A stretch of 64,000 nt of DNA. Source: Ascidiimonas sp046199005 (GTDB taxonomy: Bacteria > Bacteroidota > Bacteroidia > Flavobacteriales > Flavobacteriaceae). Both the position numbers and the translations under genes were made by a program. Within the stretch, counting starts at the first letter, position 1. Every line of letters starts with the position of its first letter. Of the stretch, positions 8,581-17,681 are shown one piece after another. The stretch is from assembly GCA_046199005.1 (NCBI GenBank), contig CP176050.1, forward strand, positions 868,001 through 932,000, read 5' to 3'. The notes beneath the pieces are model-generated. The model made no database searches and had not been told where the DNA came from. It saw only the letters and a program-made list of their open reading frames with translations.

Positions 8581-9743
8581 TTTTTCCAGACATAATTCTT
8601 TCTGGCCGCTTGTTTTTTAATGGCGCTCACCATTGCATTCTCCAGCCCGGTTTTGCCAGGTTCTGCATTCTTTTTTGCTATATATGCAGTTCTTTTTTTA
8701 TTCAATTCCTGAATTTTTGATTGTACCGCCTTCCTTTCCTTCGTTTTAGTTGCAACATAACTTTTGATTTCAGCCTTTGTTTTTCCTTTTAAAGCTTCCG
8801 GAAGCTCTTCATCTTTAAGTGACGAAAACTCGAAATCATCTTCCTCAGCGGCATCTACCAGATCCCAGGTGCTATTTTTATATAGGCTTGAACTTTTGCT
8901 TACTGCTCTTTTTAGTTTTATTTCTTCATTTATAGAACCTGCATTCATATCCTGTTCGGCTTGCATGCTCATTTTATATTCTCCTCTTTTTCCGTAAGGG
9001 ATGTATGTTTTATTCAATTTTTTATTCAGTATAAGAATTTCATCATCATATGGAGTCACGATTTGCACAATAGCTCTGTTATGATCTATAGCCATATAGT
9101 CACCATTTGTTCTGATTGCTCCATCTTTCCATTTGCCCTGAATTCCCTGATCGTAATTACCGCAAAATATTGTATTCACAATAACGTCTTTTTCTTTTGC
9201 ATCGGTAGAGGAGTCAACATAATTTACCGGTCCTTGCGTGAACGGTTCGTTTCCTGCTATAAAAAGCAAGCGGAGCGCCTCTTTGTCTTTGCTCCACTCG
9301 AGCTGTTTCAAGGCTTTCTTTATTACTTGCCCACAAAACTCTTCACCCCCATTTGTGGTTAAAGAAAAAAGCTTCTCTGAAATATCATCCAAGTCGCTTG
9401 TAAAACCAATAACCTGTTTAATATAACCTTCCTGAGAGGAAAGCCTGTCGTTTCCATATTCGTAAAGCGCAATTTCCAGAACGGGAGCTACATGCTCGCA
9501 ACGCGCATAAGAAAGTTCGTTTACGATGTCCCATAATTGTGCTTTGGCCTGGTTAATAAGACCGTCCATACTATTACTCGTGTCCAGAAGTAAAGCTACC
9601 TGTATTTTTTTTTGATCAGGTTTTGGGATAGATGCCTCAGCAATCAATGTTTTGGTATTTTCTTTTTGATGTTTGCAAGCATATGCCTGTAATGTGCTAC
9701 CAGCTAGGATAACGAGTGTGAGAATTTTAAAAAGTGTTTTCAT
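8577..9743 (-). CDS. Secreted VWA-domain protein
   Basis: The protein is 388 residues from the ATG at 9743. The open frame extends 27 codons further upstream, but the typical signal peptide MKTLFKILTLVILAGSTLQA begins here, which decides the start. A von Willebrand A domain follows (about 50-240) with the metal-binding MIDAS motif DTSNSM after KIQVALLL. The C-terminal third is Lys/Glu-rich and helical (KGKTKAEIKSYVATKTKER). VWA domains bind protein partners through a divalent metal. No enzymatic role can be assigned. The stop codon lies inside repeat copy A, so the repeat may have set the present C-terminus. Confidence 0.82.
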   Translation of the reverse strand: MKTLFKILTLVILAGSTLQAYACKHQKENTKTLIAEASIPKPDQKKIQVALLLDTSNSMDGLINQAKAQLWDIVNELSYARCEHVAPVLEIALYEYGNDRLSSQEGYIKQVIGFTSDLDDISEKLFSLTTNGGEEFCGQVIKKALKQLEWSKDKEALRLLFIAGNEPFTQGPVNYVDSSTDAKEKDVIVNTIFCGNYDQGIQGKWKDGAIRTNGDYMAIDHNRAIVQIVTPYDDEILILNKKLNKTYIPYGKRGEYKMSMQAEQDMNAGSINEEIKLKRAVSKSSSLYKNSTWDLVDAAEEDDFEFSSLKDEELPEALKGKTKAEIKSYVATKTKERKAVQSKIQELNKKRTAYIAKKNAEPGKTGLENAMVSAIKKQAARKNYVWKK

Positions 9744-9963
9744 CGTGTCTAATTTTGCTTTTGTTGGATATAAAAGTAAAAGCAACTTTTTTCTCTTAAA
9801 ACCATAAATAAGGTAATTACTCATTTTACTTAGGGAATATGCCTTTTGAATGAGTGAAAGTGCTTTTAAGGTATGTTTTAGGAGTATTTTCGCCTGAATG
9901 GTGAATACAGCTATTTCATTATATGCATTAAAGTATGTATGTTTAAGCTTTAATTTTTAATAT

Positions 9964-12165
9964 ATGCGTACTTATATTAGCTTTTTGGCTTTATTTCTTT
10001 GTATGGTTGGTGCTGTTTGCCAACCTACTGTGCAGGATGCATATTTCGAAATTAGAGGTTCTGTGAAGGGTAAAGAGAACTTTAAGCCTTTAAGTGATGT
10101 TGATGTATATGTATTAGGAGGTGCTCAAACCCAGACAAATTCGCAGGGAGAATTTCGCATTAAGGTACGATTACAAGATCAACTCGTGATCAGCAGCCCT
10201 GAATTTGAAACGGTACGATATACGATCACTAGTAAAGAAGATGTAGACGTGCTGGTGAAAGGTTATGAGATGCTTATCTCAAAAAGTGAGTCTAAAAGAA
10301 GCCGTCAAACCGATCTTCATAAAAAGTGGATTGACTCTGCCAACTACTACAAGAAAAAAGATATAGACAAAAGTATTACCTATATCGAAAGATCACTACA
10401 AGCGCTGGGGAAAAGAGGTGATGATGTTAAAAGTGCATTGTCTTTCAAAACACTGGCCGATATTTATCAGTCATATAAACAGTACGACCTGGCGGTAAGT
10501 AATTATCGAACATCTCTAAATCTTTCTAATAGTATTGATACGCGCATACAATTAGCGAAGGCTTTATTGCTCAATTTAGAGATTGATGCTGCTTTATCTG
10601 AGTTTGAGAAGCTTCAAAGGTCAAGTGAACTGTCTTCATTTCAGAAAATAACAGTTTACGAAGGATTGGGAGATGCTTACCGTTCAAAAAAGGATTTTGA
10701 AACTGCGATTGAAAATTATCAAAAAGCATTGGACCTTGCTACCGAAAACCTTATCAACCCAAAGATAACTGATCTCAATTCAAAAATAGCCGAAGTATAT
10801 GCCGCCAGAGATAATGTAGCAAAAGCTCAAGGTTTTTACAGCAATTCGCTTAAACTGGCAAAAAAAGAAAATCCAAAACGGGCATTACAGGAGCAGGAAC
10901 GCGTAGCGGATTTCTATAATCAAAAGAATTTATACGATAAAGAGATTGAATTGCGCAAAGCTACGTTAGAAGATGCACGGAGGTTAAAAAGTGCTTCCCC
11001 AGCCAGTCCAGTACAGAGAATAGATAAGGAGGCAGATAGTATTACTACACAAAAGATCAATTATAAGATAGCTAATGCATTCATCGCTCAGGACAAATAC
11101 AAAGAAGCCATACCTTATCTGGAAGAAAGTATAGCAGAAGCCGATGAAGAGAATGATCTGGTAGTACAAAAAGACGCTACCAGAAGACTATCTGAGGTCT
11201 ATAGAACTGTAGGAGACTATTATAAAGCGCTGGAGAGTTATCAGAACTACGTGAAGTTAGTAGATACCTTATATGTAAGGAAGGAACAAGAGATTTCAAG
11301 AGCCAAAAGATTTAGCCGGGATATTACGAATAAACAGAACCGCATTAGCAGTCTTGAAAAAGATAGAGAATTGAATGTTAGTAAGTTTGAGCTTGCAATT
11401 AAGGACCAACAGCTTATAAAAGAGAGCAATAAGCGACAAAAGATCATCATTTATTCATTGATCTTTGGAATGGCACTACTAGCACTGGTTGCATTTTTAT
11501 ATTACCGAACAAATAAGCAACAAAAACTTAGTAATAACCTGCTGGCTTTAAAGTCTTTAAGGTCTCAGATGAATCCTCATTTTATCTTCAATGCGCTAAA
11601 TTCTGTCAACACATTTATAGCGAGAAGCGATGAGCGCAGTGCGAACCGTTATCTCACAGAATTTTCGACGCTGATGAGAGCGGTACTGGAAAATTCTGAA
11701 GAAGACTTTATTCCGTTAGCAAAAGAGATTGAACTACTAAAGCTCTATACAAAGCTGGAACATTCCCGATTTGAAGAAAAATTTGACTATGAGATTGATA
11801 TAGATGAGAATGTACATATTGATGAATTTCAGATCCCTCCAATGCTTCTTCAGCCCTATATCGAAAATGCTATCTGGCACGGTCTCAGATATAAGGAAGA
11901 AAAAGGACAATTAAAAATAAGTGTAACTCAGCCTGATTCCGAAACCGTTCAGATAAGTGTAGAAGATAACGGTATTGGCCGTAAAAGATCACAGGAGCTC
12001 AAAACAGAGAATCAGAAAAAGCAAAAGTCGAAAGGAATGGGCAATATTAAAAAGAGAATTGCAATTCTGAACGATATGTATAAGGATAAGATAGATGTTT
12101 ATATTAATGATCTGACGGATGATTCTTCAGGGACCAAGGTCCTCTTAACACTAAAAAAAGACTAA
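9964..12165 (+). CDS. LytS-type sensor histidine kinase with TPR sensor region
   Basis: This 733-residue protein has a signal peptide (residues 1-19) and a CarboxypepD_reg-like beta domain (about 28-95, VDVYVLGGAQTQTNSQGEF). A long TPR array (about 110-430, such as YEGLGDAYRSKKDFETAIEN) leads into a coiled coil, one transmembrane helix (about 492-514) and a His_kinase domain with MNPHFIFNALNS, where H539 is the likely phospho-accepting histidine. The ATPase part has PPMLLQPYIENAIWHG, DNGIGRKRS and KGMGNIKKRI. The response regulator gene follows 10 bases later, so the two form a LytS/LytR-like pair. The signal is unknown. The TPR region probably faces the periplasm and senses through protein contacts. 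Confidence 0.92.
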   Translation: MRTYISFLALFLCMVGAVCQPTVQDAYFEIRGSVKGKENFKPLSDVDVYVLGGAQTQTNSQGEFRIKVRLQDQLVISSPEFETVRYTITSKEDVDVLVKGYEMLISKSESKRSRQTDLHKKWIDSANYYKKKDIDKSITYIERSLQALGKRGDDVKSALSFKTLADIYQSYKQYDLAVSNYRTSLNLSNSIDTRIQLAKALLLNLEIDAALSEFEKLQRSSELSSFQKITVYEGLGDAYRSKKDFETAIENYQKALDLATENLINPKITDLNSKIAEVYAARDNVAKAQGFYSNSLKLAKKENPKRALQEQERVADFYNQKNLYDKEIELRKATLEDARRLKSASPASPVQRIDKEADSITTQKINYKIANAFIAQDKYKEAIPYLEESIAEADEENDLVVQKDATRRLSEVYRTVGDYYKALESYQNYVKLVDTLYVRKEQEISRAKRFSRDITNKQNRISSLEKDRELNVSKFELAIKDQQLIKESNKRQKIIIYSLIFGMALLALVAFLYYRTNKQQKLSNNLLALKSLRSQMNPHFIFNALNSVNTFIARSDERSANRYLTEFSTLMRAVLENSEEDFIPLAKEIELLKLYTKLEHSRFEEKFDYEIDIDENVHIDEFQIPPMLLQPYIENAIWHGLRYKEEKGQLKISVTQPDSETVQISVEDNGIGRKRSQELKTENQKKQKSKGMGNIKKRIAILNDMYKDKIDVYINDLTDDSSGTKVLLTLKKD

Positions 12166-12175
12166 AAATAACGAT

Positions 12176-12907
12176 ATGCAATTGAGAGCCTTAATTGTCG
12201 AGGATGAAGCGAATAGCCGTGAAATACTGGGTAGCTACATAAAAAAATATTGCCCCGACATCGATGTGATTGGGGAAGCTTCTAATATTGAAGATGCGCT
12301 GGTGTTCATAAAGAAAGAACAACCGGAATTGGTTTTTCTCGATGTAGAAATGCCATTTGGAAATGCTTTTGACTTATTAGAAAAGCTGGGAACGCGTGAT
12401 TTTGATATTATTTTTGTCACCGCATACGATCATTATGCTAAAGACGCTTTAAATCATCATGCATCTTATTATCTCACCAAGCCAATCTCCATAGACGAAC
12501 TAATCAAAGCGACCGATTATGTTATCGAAATGCGTAAAAAGGAAACCATGCTTTCAGACAAAGTACTGCTAAGCTCTAATAAGTCTGTAAACGGTAAGAT
12601 CACCATACCGCAGTTGGATGGTTTTGAAGTAATAGAGGTCTCTGCGATTCAATACTGCAAGGCAGATGATAATTATACTGAGATTTATTTAGAGAATAAA
12701 AAGATGGTGGTAAGCAAAACACTTAAATATTTTGAGGAAGCCCTTTCAGAATTTCCCTTTGCAAGAATACATAAATCATATCTTGTGAATGTGGGATGCA
12801 TTGTAAAATATAAGAAAGGAAAGGGTGGGAGTGTAGTTTTGAATAACGGCAAAGAATTAATGGTTTCCGCATCAAAAAAGCAGCAGTTATTAGCTTATTT
12901 TGATTAA
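12176..12907 (+). CDS. LytTR-family response regulator
   Basis: The 243-residue protein has an N-terminal receiver domain (1-120) with acidic pair E10/D11, phospho-accepting D56 in LVFLDVEMP, T86 in VTAYD and K105 in YYLTKPIS. A C-terminal LytTR DNA-binding domain (about 140-240) follows with CKADDNYTEIYL and FARIHKSYLVNV. It is the partner of the kinase just upstream (10-base gap). LytTR regulators bind direct repeats at promoters. I saw no obvious target site nearby. Confidence 0.95.
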   Translation: MQLRALIVEDEANSREILGSYIKKYCPDIDVIGEASNIEDALVFIKKEQPELVFLDVEMPFGNAFDLLEKLGTRDFDIIFVTAYDHYAKDALNHHASYYLTKPISIDELIKATDYVIEMRKKETMLSDKVLLSSNKSVNGKITIPQLDGFEVIEVSAIQYCKADDNYTEIYLENKKMVVSKTLKYFEEALSEFPFARIHKSYLVNVGCIVKYKKGKGGSVVLNNGKELMVSASKKQQLLAYFD

Positions 12908-12933
12908 ATAAAGGAATATAAACACGAATAATC

Positions 12934-13461
12934 ATGATACGTAAAGAAGTAAATGGCAAAGCTCCAGAGTTTGGGGCAGATTGCTTTTTCGCGGAAACCT
13001 CAGTTGTAGTAGGGGATGTTGTAATGGGAGATCAATGCAGTGTTTGGTTTCATGCTGTGGTTCGCGGTGATGTTCACTATATCAAAATGGGAAATAAGGT
13101 TAATGTACAGGATGGGGCGGTCATTCACTGCACCTACCAGAAGTCACCAACAAACATTGGAAATAATGTGAGCATAGGCCATAATGCAATTGTTCATGGG
13201 TGCACCATACATGATAACGTATTAATTGGAATGGGAAGTATTGTGATGGATGACTGCATTGTAGAAAGTAATAGTATTATTGCAGCGGGAGCAGTAGTTA
13301 CCAAAGGAACAAAAATTAGTTCAGGTTCTGTTTATGCGGGTATTCCGGCAAAAAAAATAAATGATATAAGTCCTGAATTAGTAGCAGGTGAAATTGACAG
13401 AATCGCAAATAATTATGTGAAATACGCTTCATGGTTTACAGAAAAACCGCAAAGTAATTAA
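12934..13461 (+). CDS. Gamma carbonic anhydrase family protein (YrdA/PaaY-like)
   Basis: The 175-residue protein is a left-handed beta-helix hexapeptide protein. It has SVWFHAVVRGDVHYIKMGNK, VNVQDGAVIHC, and GHNAIVHGC, which supply the three family zinc-ligand histidines. Members hydrate CO2 or act as metal-dependent acyl-carrier-like enzymes, and many are untested. Normal family length is 170-200, so it is complete. The start is 26 bases after the response regulator and 35 bases before fabD, so it could be part of one transcript, although its function is unrelated to either. Confidence 0.9.
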   Translation: MIRKEVNGKAPEFGADCFFAETSVVVGDVVMGDQCSVWFHAVVRGDVHYIKMGNKVNVQDGAVIHCTYQKSPTNIGNNVSIGHNAIVHGCTIHDNVLIGMGSIVMDDCIVESNSIIAAGAVVTKGTKISSGSVYAGIPAKKINDISPELVAGEIDRIANNYVKYASWFTEKPQSN

Positions 13462-13496
13462 TTGCTTATTTTTGCCGGAAATTAAATTCACTATTA

Positions 13497-14378
13497 ATGA
13501 AAGCATATGTATTTCCCGGGCAGGGAGCACAATTTGTGGGAATGGGTGCAAACTTGTACGAAACAAACTCGCATGCAAAAGATCTTTTTGAAAGAGCAAA
13601 TGAGATTTTAGGTTTTTCGATCACAGACATAATGTTTAATGGTACTTCTGAAGACCTGCAAAAAACGAGTGTAACTCAGCCCGCGGTTTTCTTACATTCT
13701 GTAGTCCTGGGAACAATTATGGGAAAAGAGTTTCAGGCAGATATGGTGGCAGGACACTCATTAGGTGAATTCTCTGCGCTAGTGGCTAATGATGTACTAA
13801 GTTTCAAAGACGGCCTTGAATTAGTTTCAATGCGAGCAGAAGCAATGCATAAAGCATGTGAAATAAACCCGGGAGCGATGGCTGCAGTACTGGGATTAAC
13901 TTACAATGTAGTTGAAGAAATATGTGATAGCATAGACGGGGTGGTAACTCCCGCAAATTATAACTGTCCAGGTCAATTGGTAATCTCCGGTGAAGTAGAA
14001 GCTGTTAACAAAGCCTGCGCCGCGCTGGAAGAGGCCGGAGCCAAAAGAGCCATGTTGCTTAAAGTAGGTGGTGCGTTTCATTCTTCTTTAATGGAGCCAG
14101 CCCGTGAAGAGCTGGAATACGCAATCAAGAATGTAGAGTTTAGAAATCCCACCTGTCCGGTTTATCAAAATGTTACAGCAACTGCGGTAACCGATCCTAT
14201 AGAAATTCAAAAAAATCTGATGCAACAATTAACATCTCCTGTAAAATGGATGCAAAGTGTACGCACCATGATCGCTGACGGTGCAACTAGTTTCACAGAG
14301 ATCGGTCCGGGAAGAGTGCTGCAAGGATTAATTAAAAAAATCGATGCTGACGTTGAGGTTAGTATGGGTAAAATTTAA
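13497..14378 (+). CDS. fabD: Malonyl CoA-acyl carrier protein transacylase FabD
   Basis: The 293-residue protein has the FabD start MKAYVFPGQGAQFVGMGANL and the nucleophile elbow GHSLGEFSAL with S88. It also has R113 in VSMRAEAM, the catalytic histidine in GGAFHSSLM, and QNVTA and EIGPGRVLQGL near the end. It moves malonyl from CoA to ACP at the entry of fatty acid synthesis in the cytoplasm. The length is that of the family. It ends in a strong terminator and is not next to other fab genes here. Confidence 0.97.
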   Translation: MKAYVFPGQGAQFVGMGANLYETNSHAKDLFERANEILGFSITDIMFNGTSEDLQKTSVTQPAVFLHSVVLGTIMGKEFQADMVAGHSLGEFSALVANDVLSFKDGLELVSMRAEAMHKACEINPGAMAAVLGLTYNVVEEICDSIDGVVTPANYNCPGQLVISGEVEAVNKACAALEEAGAKRAMLLKVGGAFHSSLMEPAREELEYAIKNVEFRNPTCPVYQNVTATAVTDPIEIQKNLMQQLTSPVKWMQSVRTMIADGATSFTEIGPGRVLQGLIKKIDADVEVSMGKI

Positions 14379-14394
14379 AGGAAATACAAGTACA

Positions 14395-14428
14395 AAAAGA
14401 TCCTTCCATTACGGAAGGATTTTTTTTA
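14395..14428 (+). terminator. Rho-independent terminator of fabD
   Basis: An AGATCCTTCC/GGAAGGATTT stem with a 4-base loop and eight T follows the stop by about 20 bases. Its right end touches the stop codon of the small minus-strand ORF at 14426. Confidence 0.88.
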
Positions 14429-14617
14429 GGCTTTTAACGTACACTTCTCTAAATTTTTGACTTTCCCGTAGTAGGTTTGTCTGTAAGCATGAATGGTACC
14501 TATAGGGATATACAAAAAATATCGTTTTATTCTAGTAACATTTGTCTTCAGCATACCCATTTTTTGGGTATACCTATTTTCAATTTGGGTTTTTCTTTTA
14601 ACATGTATCAGCTTCAT
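14426..14617 (-). CDS. Small basic hypothetical protein
   Basis: A 63-residue ORF is rich in Lys, Arg and Tyr, ending TYYGKVKNLEKCTLKA. I recall short flavobacterial proteins with a similar 'P-x-x-T-x-H-x-YR-x-TYYGxVK' core, and this ORF has IPIGTIHAYRQTYYGKV, which makes it more than a chance frame. It has no signal peptide or membrane segment. The ribosome site is weak. It lies downstream of the proteorhodopsin terminator and converges with fabD. Function is unknown. Confidence 0.5.
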   Translation of the reverse strand: MKLIHVKRKTQIENRYTQKMGMLKTNVTRIKRYFLYIPIGTIHAYRQTYYGKVKNLEKCTLKA

Positions 14618-14751
14618 AATATACTTTTCTTTGCAGGAAGGATACTAAAAAAATAGATCGATTCCAATTTTAAGTGCAAAAATCTTTAAGCTGTCACCAA
14701 ATAAAAGGGCTTGTTTGTGTCTGCTTTTATGAAAATCGATCATACGTAAAA

Positions 14752-14782
14752 AAAAAGGGCTGTCCCGAGACAGCCCTTTAAC
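14752..14782 (-). terminator. Terminator of the proteorhodopsin gene
   Basis: An AAAGGGCTGTC/GACAGCCCTTT perfect hairpin with a 4-base loop is followed on the minus strand by a run of at least nine T. It lies about 30 bases beyond the rhodopsin stop codon. Confidence 0.9.
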
Positions 14783-14808
14783 TAACAAAATGTGTAATTT
14801 AATGTGAA

Positions 14809-15543
14809 TTAGTCTTTAGAAGAATGAGATGCAGCTAAGCTGTATACCACTAATCCAAATCCAATTTTATTGATAGCATCACCTATATTGTAAACAACGT
14901 CAAGATCTAAGCCTCCGAAGATACCTTCATACCAACCTGGAGTTCCTGCCATGTAACCAATTGGATAAATGGCCCATCCTACCAAAACAAACCAGCACAG
15001 CGTTTTATGTGCTTTTAAAACAGCGCCTCCTGCTGATTCTGCCAGTTTCTTGGCCTGACCAATCCAAATGTCATAAACAATTACAAAATAAGCAATACCC
15101 GAGATAAGACCCCATAACCATGCGGAATCTCTGTAAACAGCTTCTCCTAAATAACCAGTTACTAACATAACAACTGACAAGAAGATTAATCTCCACATGA
15201 GTGATTTCTTCGCACCGGCTACTCTAAGAATTAAAAAGAATTCTACACACATTAGCGGAACTGTCAAAATCCAGTCAACATATCTAAAGAATGTTGGAGA
15301 TTCTGCAAAGTTTGCCCAATAATCGCGCATGTACCAATAATGTACAGCAGCAATAAAAGTAATTAATCCTGATACCAGGATAGATGTTCTCCACTTCTTA
15401 TCGAAACTATTCATCGATAAAAAGAAAAAGGCTGAAGCGGCCATCATAGCCATACAACCTACAAAGAAGGTAAAGCCAACATAATCGTCTGGTGCTAGCT
15501 TGGATACCAAAGAAATTGAGTTAGTTAAAATTTGTGATATCAT
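14809..15543 (-). CDS. Proteorhodopsin, green-tuned DTE-type light-driven proton pump
   Basis: This 244-residue protein has seven membrane helices. Helix C reads RYVDWILTVPLMCVEFF and gives the proton-pump triad D90 (acceptor), T94 and E101 (donor), that is DTE, not the NDQ of flavobacterial sodium pumps or the NTQ of chloride pumps. M98, at the residue-105 spectral position of the marine proteorhodopsins, predicts green absorption. H68 (AVHYWYMRD) matches the His that pairs with the acceptor. The retinal Schiff-base lysine is K226 in GDAINKIGFG. It would pump protons outward in light across the inner membrane. The divergent blh gene makes the retinal. It has its own promoter candidate and terminator. 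Confidence 0.97.
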   Translation of the reverse strand: MISQILTNSISLVSKLAPDDYVGFTFFVGCMAMMAASAFFFLSMNSFDKKWRTSILVSGLITFIAAVHYWYMRDYWANFAESPTFFRYVDWILTVPLMCVEFFLILRVAGAKKSLMWRLIFLSVVMLVTGYLGEAVYRDSAWLWGLISGIAYFVIVYDIWIGQAKKLAESAGGAVLKAHKTLCWFVLVGWAIYPIGYMAGTPGWYEGIFGGLDLDVVYNIGDAINKIGFGLVVYSLAASHSSKD

Positions 15544-15603
15544 AATGAATTTAGTTTTGTTTAAGTAAATTTACTAAAACTTGAACAAAATATGTTAACT
15601 TAT

Positions 15604-15611
15604 CAAAGTTA
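15604..15611 (-). promoter_or_regulatory. Candidate -7 box for proteorhodopsin
   Basis: On the minus strand the intergenic region contains TAACTTTG, an exact match to the Bacteroidota -7 element TAnnTTTG, 61 bases upstream of the rhodopsin ATG. A TTG lies 15 bases further upstream, slightly closer than the usual -33 spacing. This is a pattern match only. Confidence 0.5.
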
Positions 15612-15645
15612 TTTTTAATAAATTCACAAAAATTTAAGTTTTATT

Positions 15646-16521
15646 TTGGATAATTATAGGAGTTTTACCATAGTAACCACTTTTTTTACCCTTTGGCTAG
15701 CGGTTTCCTTTGAAGAAAGAGTTGAGGATTTTATGGCATATCTTTTAATTTTCTCCTTTGGAATACTTCACGGAGCTAATGACATTAAGTTAGTTCAAAA
15801 GCTACAGAGAGGCCAAAAGTCATTTACATTTTTCAAAACCTTATTATATTATATCCTAATTGTTGGGCTGGGTGTGGTACTTTTTTATTACTTGCCTTTA
15901 CTCGGGTTACTGGTATTTGTTTTGTTTAGCGGATACCATTTCGGAGAACAACACTGGGAATCGGTCTTCAGTAAGTCTGGTATACTTCGTACTTGGGCAT
16001 TTCTTAGTTACGGCTTGCTTATCTTGTTTTTATTGTTTTTTACGAACGCCAATCAAGTATCTCTCATAATTGAAGATATGACAGGGATAACATTAAAATC
16101 TGATTTTTATACTTACGGACTTATCATTTCATTGTGTTTGTTTATCATTTTTTCATCTAACATCATCTCTTACCGAAAGCATTACAAATTGATTATTAAG
16201 GAAACATTTTACCTGATTGTCTTTTTCGTAGTATTTCAGACGGCGTCTCTACTGTGGGGATTTACCATTTACTTCATACTATGGCATTCCTTACCTTCTT
16301 TAATAGATCAAATTTTGTATTTATATGGAAGCTTAACAAAAAGGAATATGTGGTTGTATTTTAAATCTTCTGCACTTAATTGGATAGTTTCACTTCTAGG
16401 ACTGGTAATTCTTTACGCTATTTTTAATAGCAGGGAGCAATTATTTTTATCTATCTTCTTTTCATTCCTTGCCGCCATTACATTTCCCCATGTACTGGTG
16501 ATGTCTAAATTAAAAAAATAA
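15646..16521 (+). CDS. blh: Brp/Blh-type beta-carotene 15,15'-dioxygenase (retinal synthesis)
   Basis: The 291-residue membrane protein splits beta-carotene into two retinals for the neighbouring proteorhodopsin. Key sequence is FGILHGANDIKLV, SGYHFGEQHWE and LWHSLPSLIDQ, whose histidines are the family's iron ligands, and AITFPHVLVM at the C-end. The frame from the upstream stop (15619) holds no ATG before TTG at 15646, so the start is a TTG. The next ATG (15730) would remove the first hydrophobic helix (FTIVTTFFTLWLAVSF). It is divergent from the rhodopsin with about 100 bases between them, probably carrying both promoters. Confidence 0.93.
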   Translation: MDNYRSFTIVTTFFTLWLAVSFEERVEDFMAYLLIFSFGILHGANDIKLVQKLQRGQKSFTFFKTLLYYILIVGLGVVLFYYLPLLGLLVFVLFSGYHFGEQHWESVFSKSGILRTWAFLSYGLLILFLLFFTNANQVSLIIEDMTGITLKSDFYTYGLIISLCLFIIFSSNIISYRKHYKLIIKETFYLIVFFVVFQTASLLWGFTIYFILWHSLPSLIDQILYLYGSLTKRNMWLYFKSSALNWIVSLLGLVILYAIFNSREQLFLSIFFSFLAAITFPHVLVMSKLKK

Positions 16522-16553
16522 AAGGAGTTCCCATTTCGGTAAGGCGTACCTAC

Positions 16554-17681
16554 TTAATTGTTATTTATTTTCTTCCGAATTTCAGAATAGGTTTTGTTAA
16601 GTTTAATGATGTGTGCATCCATCTCTTCAGATACCGTTTTAATGTGACGGGTATATTCTTTAAGTGATTTCTGGTCCAGATCACCTTCTTCAATAGCATC
16701 AGTAAGACCCAAAAGTGTAGCTACAGGTCTTCGTAGTACATGAGAAATATCAAATAGAATTTTCTCTAGAACCCTTACATATTCTTTTCGCTGGGTAATA
16801 TCCTGGAAGGTTCCGTACCAAATGACATTGCCATTAGCTAGTTTTTCAGGTTTAGCGTTAGTAGAGTGCCAGGAGATCTTACCATCATCCTGCAAGACTC
16901 TGTACTCTGCATACCATTGTGATAGATTTTGAAAAGAAGATTTAATACTTTCTTTAACCGCTGGAAGATCTTCCGGATGAATAATATCCATTGCTTTTTC
17001 TGGAGTATTCATTAAAACCTCAGGATCAAGATTGGGATGTATAGCTGCGAGCCCCTCACTTACAAAGGAAAAATAGAGCTTCCCTGTTGGTGTCATTTCC
17101 ATTTGATAGATGGCACCCGGAGCCTGATCTGAAAGTTTTTTTAAACGAGATGCACTTAGCGCTATTTTATCATTTTGTGTAAGCAATACTTTTCTCATTT
17201 CGAGATAATCCATCGCCTTTTTAGCTAATAGTTGAAGCGCTTTTATCTTATTTTCTGTAAATGTTCGAGGTTTATCATCTATTACACACAGTGTACCTAA
17301 AACATTTCCATTTGGTGTTTTTAACGGTGCTCCTGCATAAAACCGTATAGCTGGTTGATTGATGACCAGTGGATTGTCTTTAAAGCGTTCATCTTGAAGA
17401 GGGTCATCCACAACCAATACTTCATCCGGATTGTTGAGCGTATGCTGGCAAAAAGAAATATCTCTGGACGTCTCACTTATTTCTACACCTACCTTTGATT
17501 TGAACCACTGTCTTTTGTCATCGACAAAAGTAATTAGCGATATAGGGGTTTCAAACAGGTAAGATGCAATTTGTGTCAGCTCATCGAGTTCTTGTTCTTC
17601 CGGAGTATCCAGAATCCTATAACTTTCAAGGTCAAGAAGGCGATCTGTCTGCATAAGTTTTATGGCGGTTTGGTCAATCAA
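16554..17681 (-). CDS. GAF-PAS sensor protein with orphan HisKA-like helix pair and no ATPase domain
   Basis: The 375-residue soluble protein has a GAF domain (about 25-165, with PISLITFVDDKRQWFKSKVG and SFCQHTL). A PAS/PAC domain follows (about 185-300, ending WYGTFQDITQRKEY), then a C-terminal helical pair (about 305-375) starting DISHVLRRPVATLLGL, which matches the H-box of HisKA dimerisation domains. No HATPase boxes follow and a stop comes after about 70 residues, so it cannot be a normal kinase. It may be a phosphotransfer or dimerisation module, or a shortened kinase. It converges with blh (32-base gap). A role in light or redox sensing is conceivable but only from position. Confidence 0.85.
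   Translation of the reverse strand: MIDQTAIKLMQTDRLLDLESYRILDTPEEQELDELTQIASYLFETPISLITFVDDKRQWFKSKVGVEISETSRDISFCQHTLNNPDEVLVVDDPLQDERFKDNPLVINQPAIRFYAGAPLKTPNGNVLGTLCVIDDKPRTFTENKIKALQLLAKKAMDYLEMRKVLLTQNDKIALSASRLKKLSDQAPGAIYQMEMTPTGKLYFSFVSEGLAAIHPNLDPEVLMNTPEKAMDIIHPEDLPAVKESIKSSFQNLSQWYAEYRVLQDDGKISWHSTNAKPEKLANGNVIWYGTFQDITQRKEYVRVLEKILFDISHVLRRPVATLLGLTDAIEEGDLDQKSLKEYTRHIKTVSEEMDAHIIKLNKTYSEIRKKINNN

Noticed and set aside
8961..9426. Plus-strand ORFs of 62-133 codons
   Set aside because: They are antisense to the VWA gene, which has clear domain motifs.
9744..9824. Upstream start of the VWA protein (27 more codons)
   Set aside because: A normal signal peptide starts at the ATG at 9743; the extension is basic and apolar without sense as part of a secreted protein.
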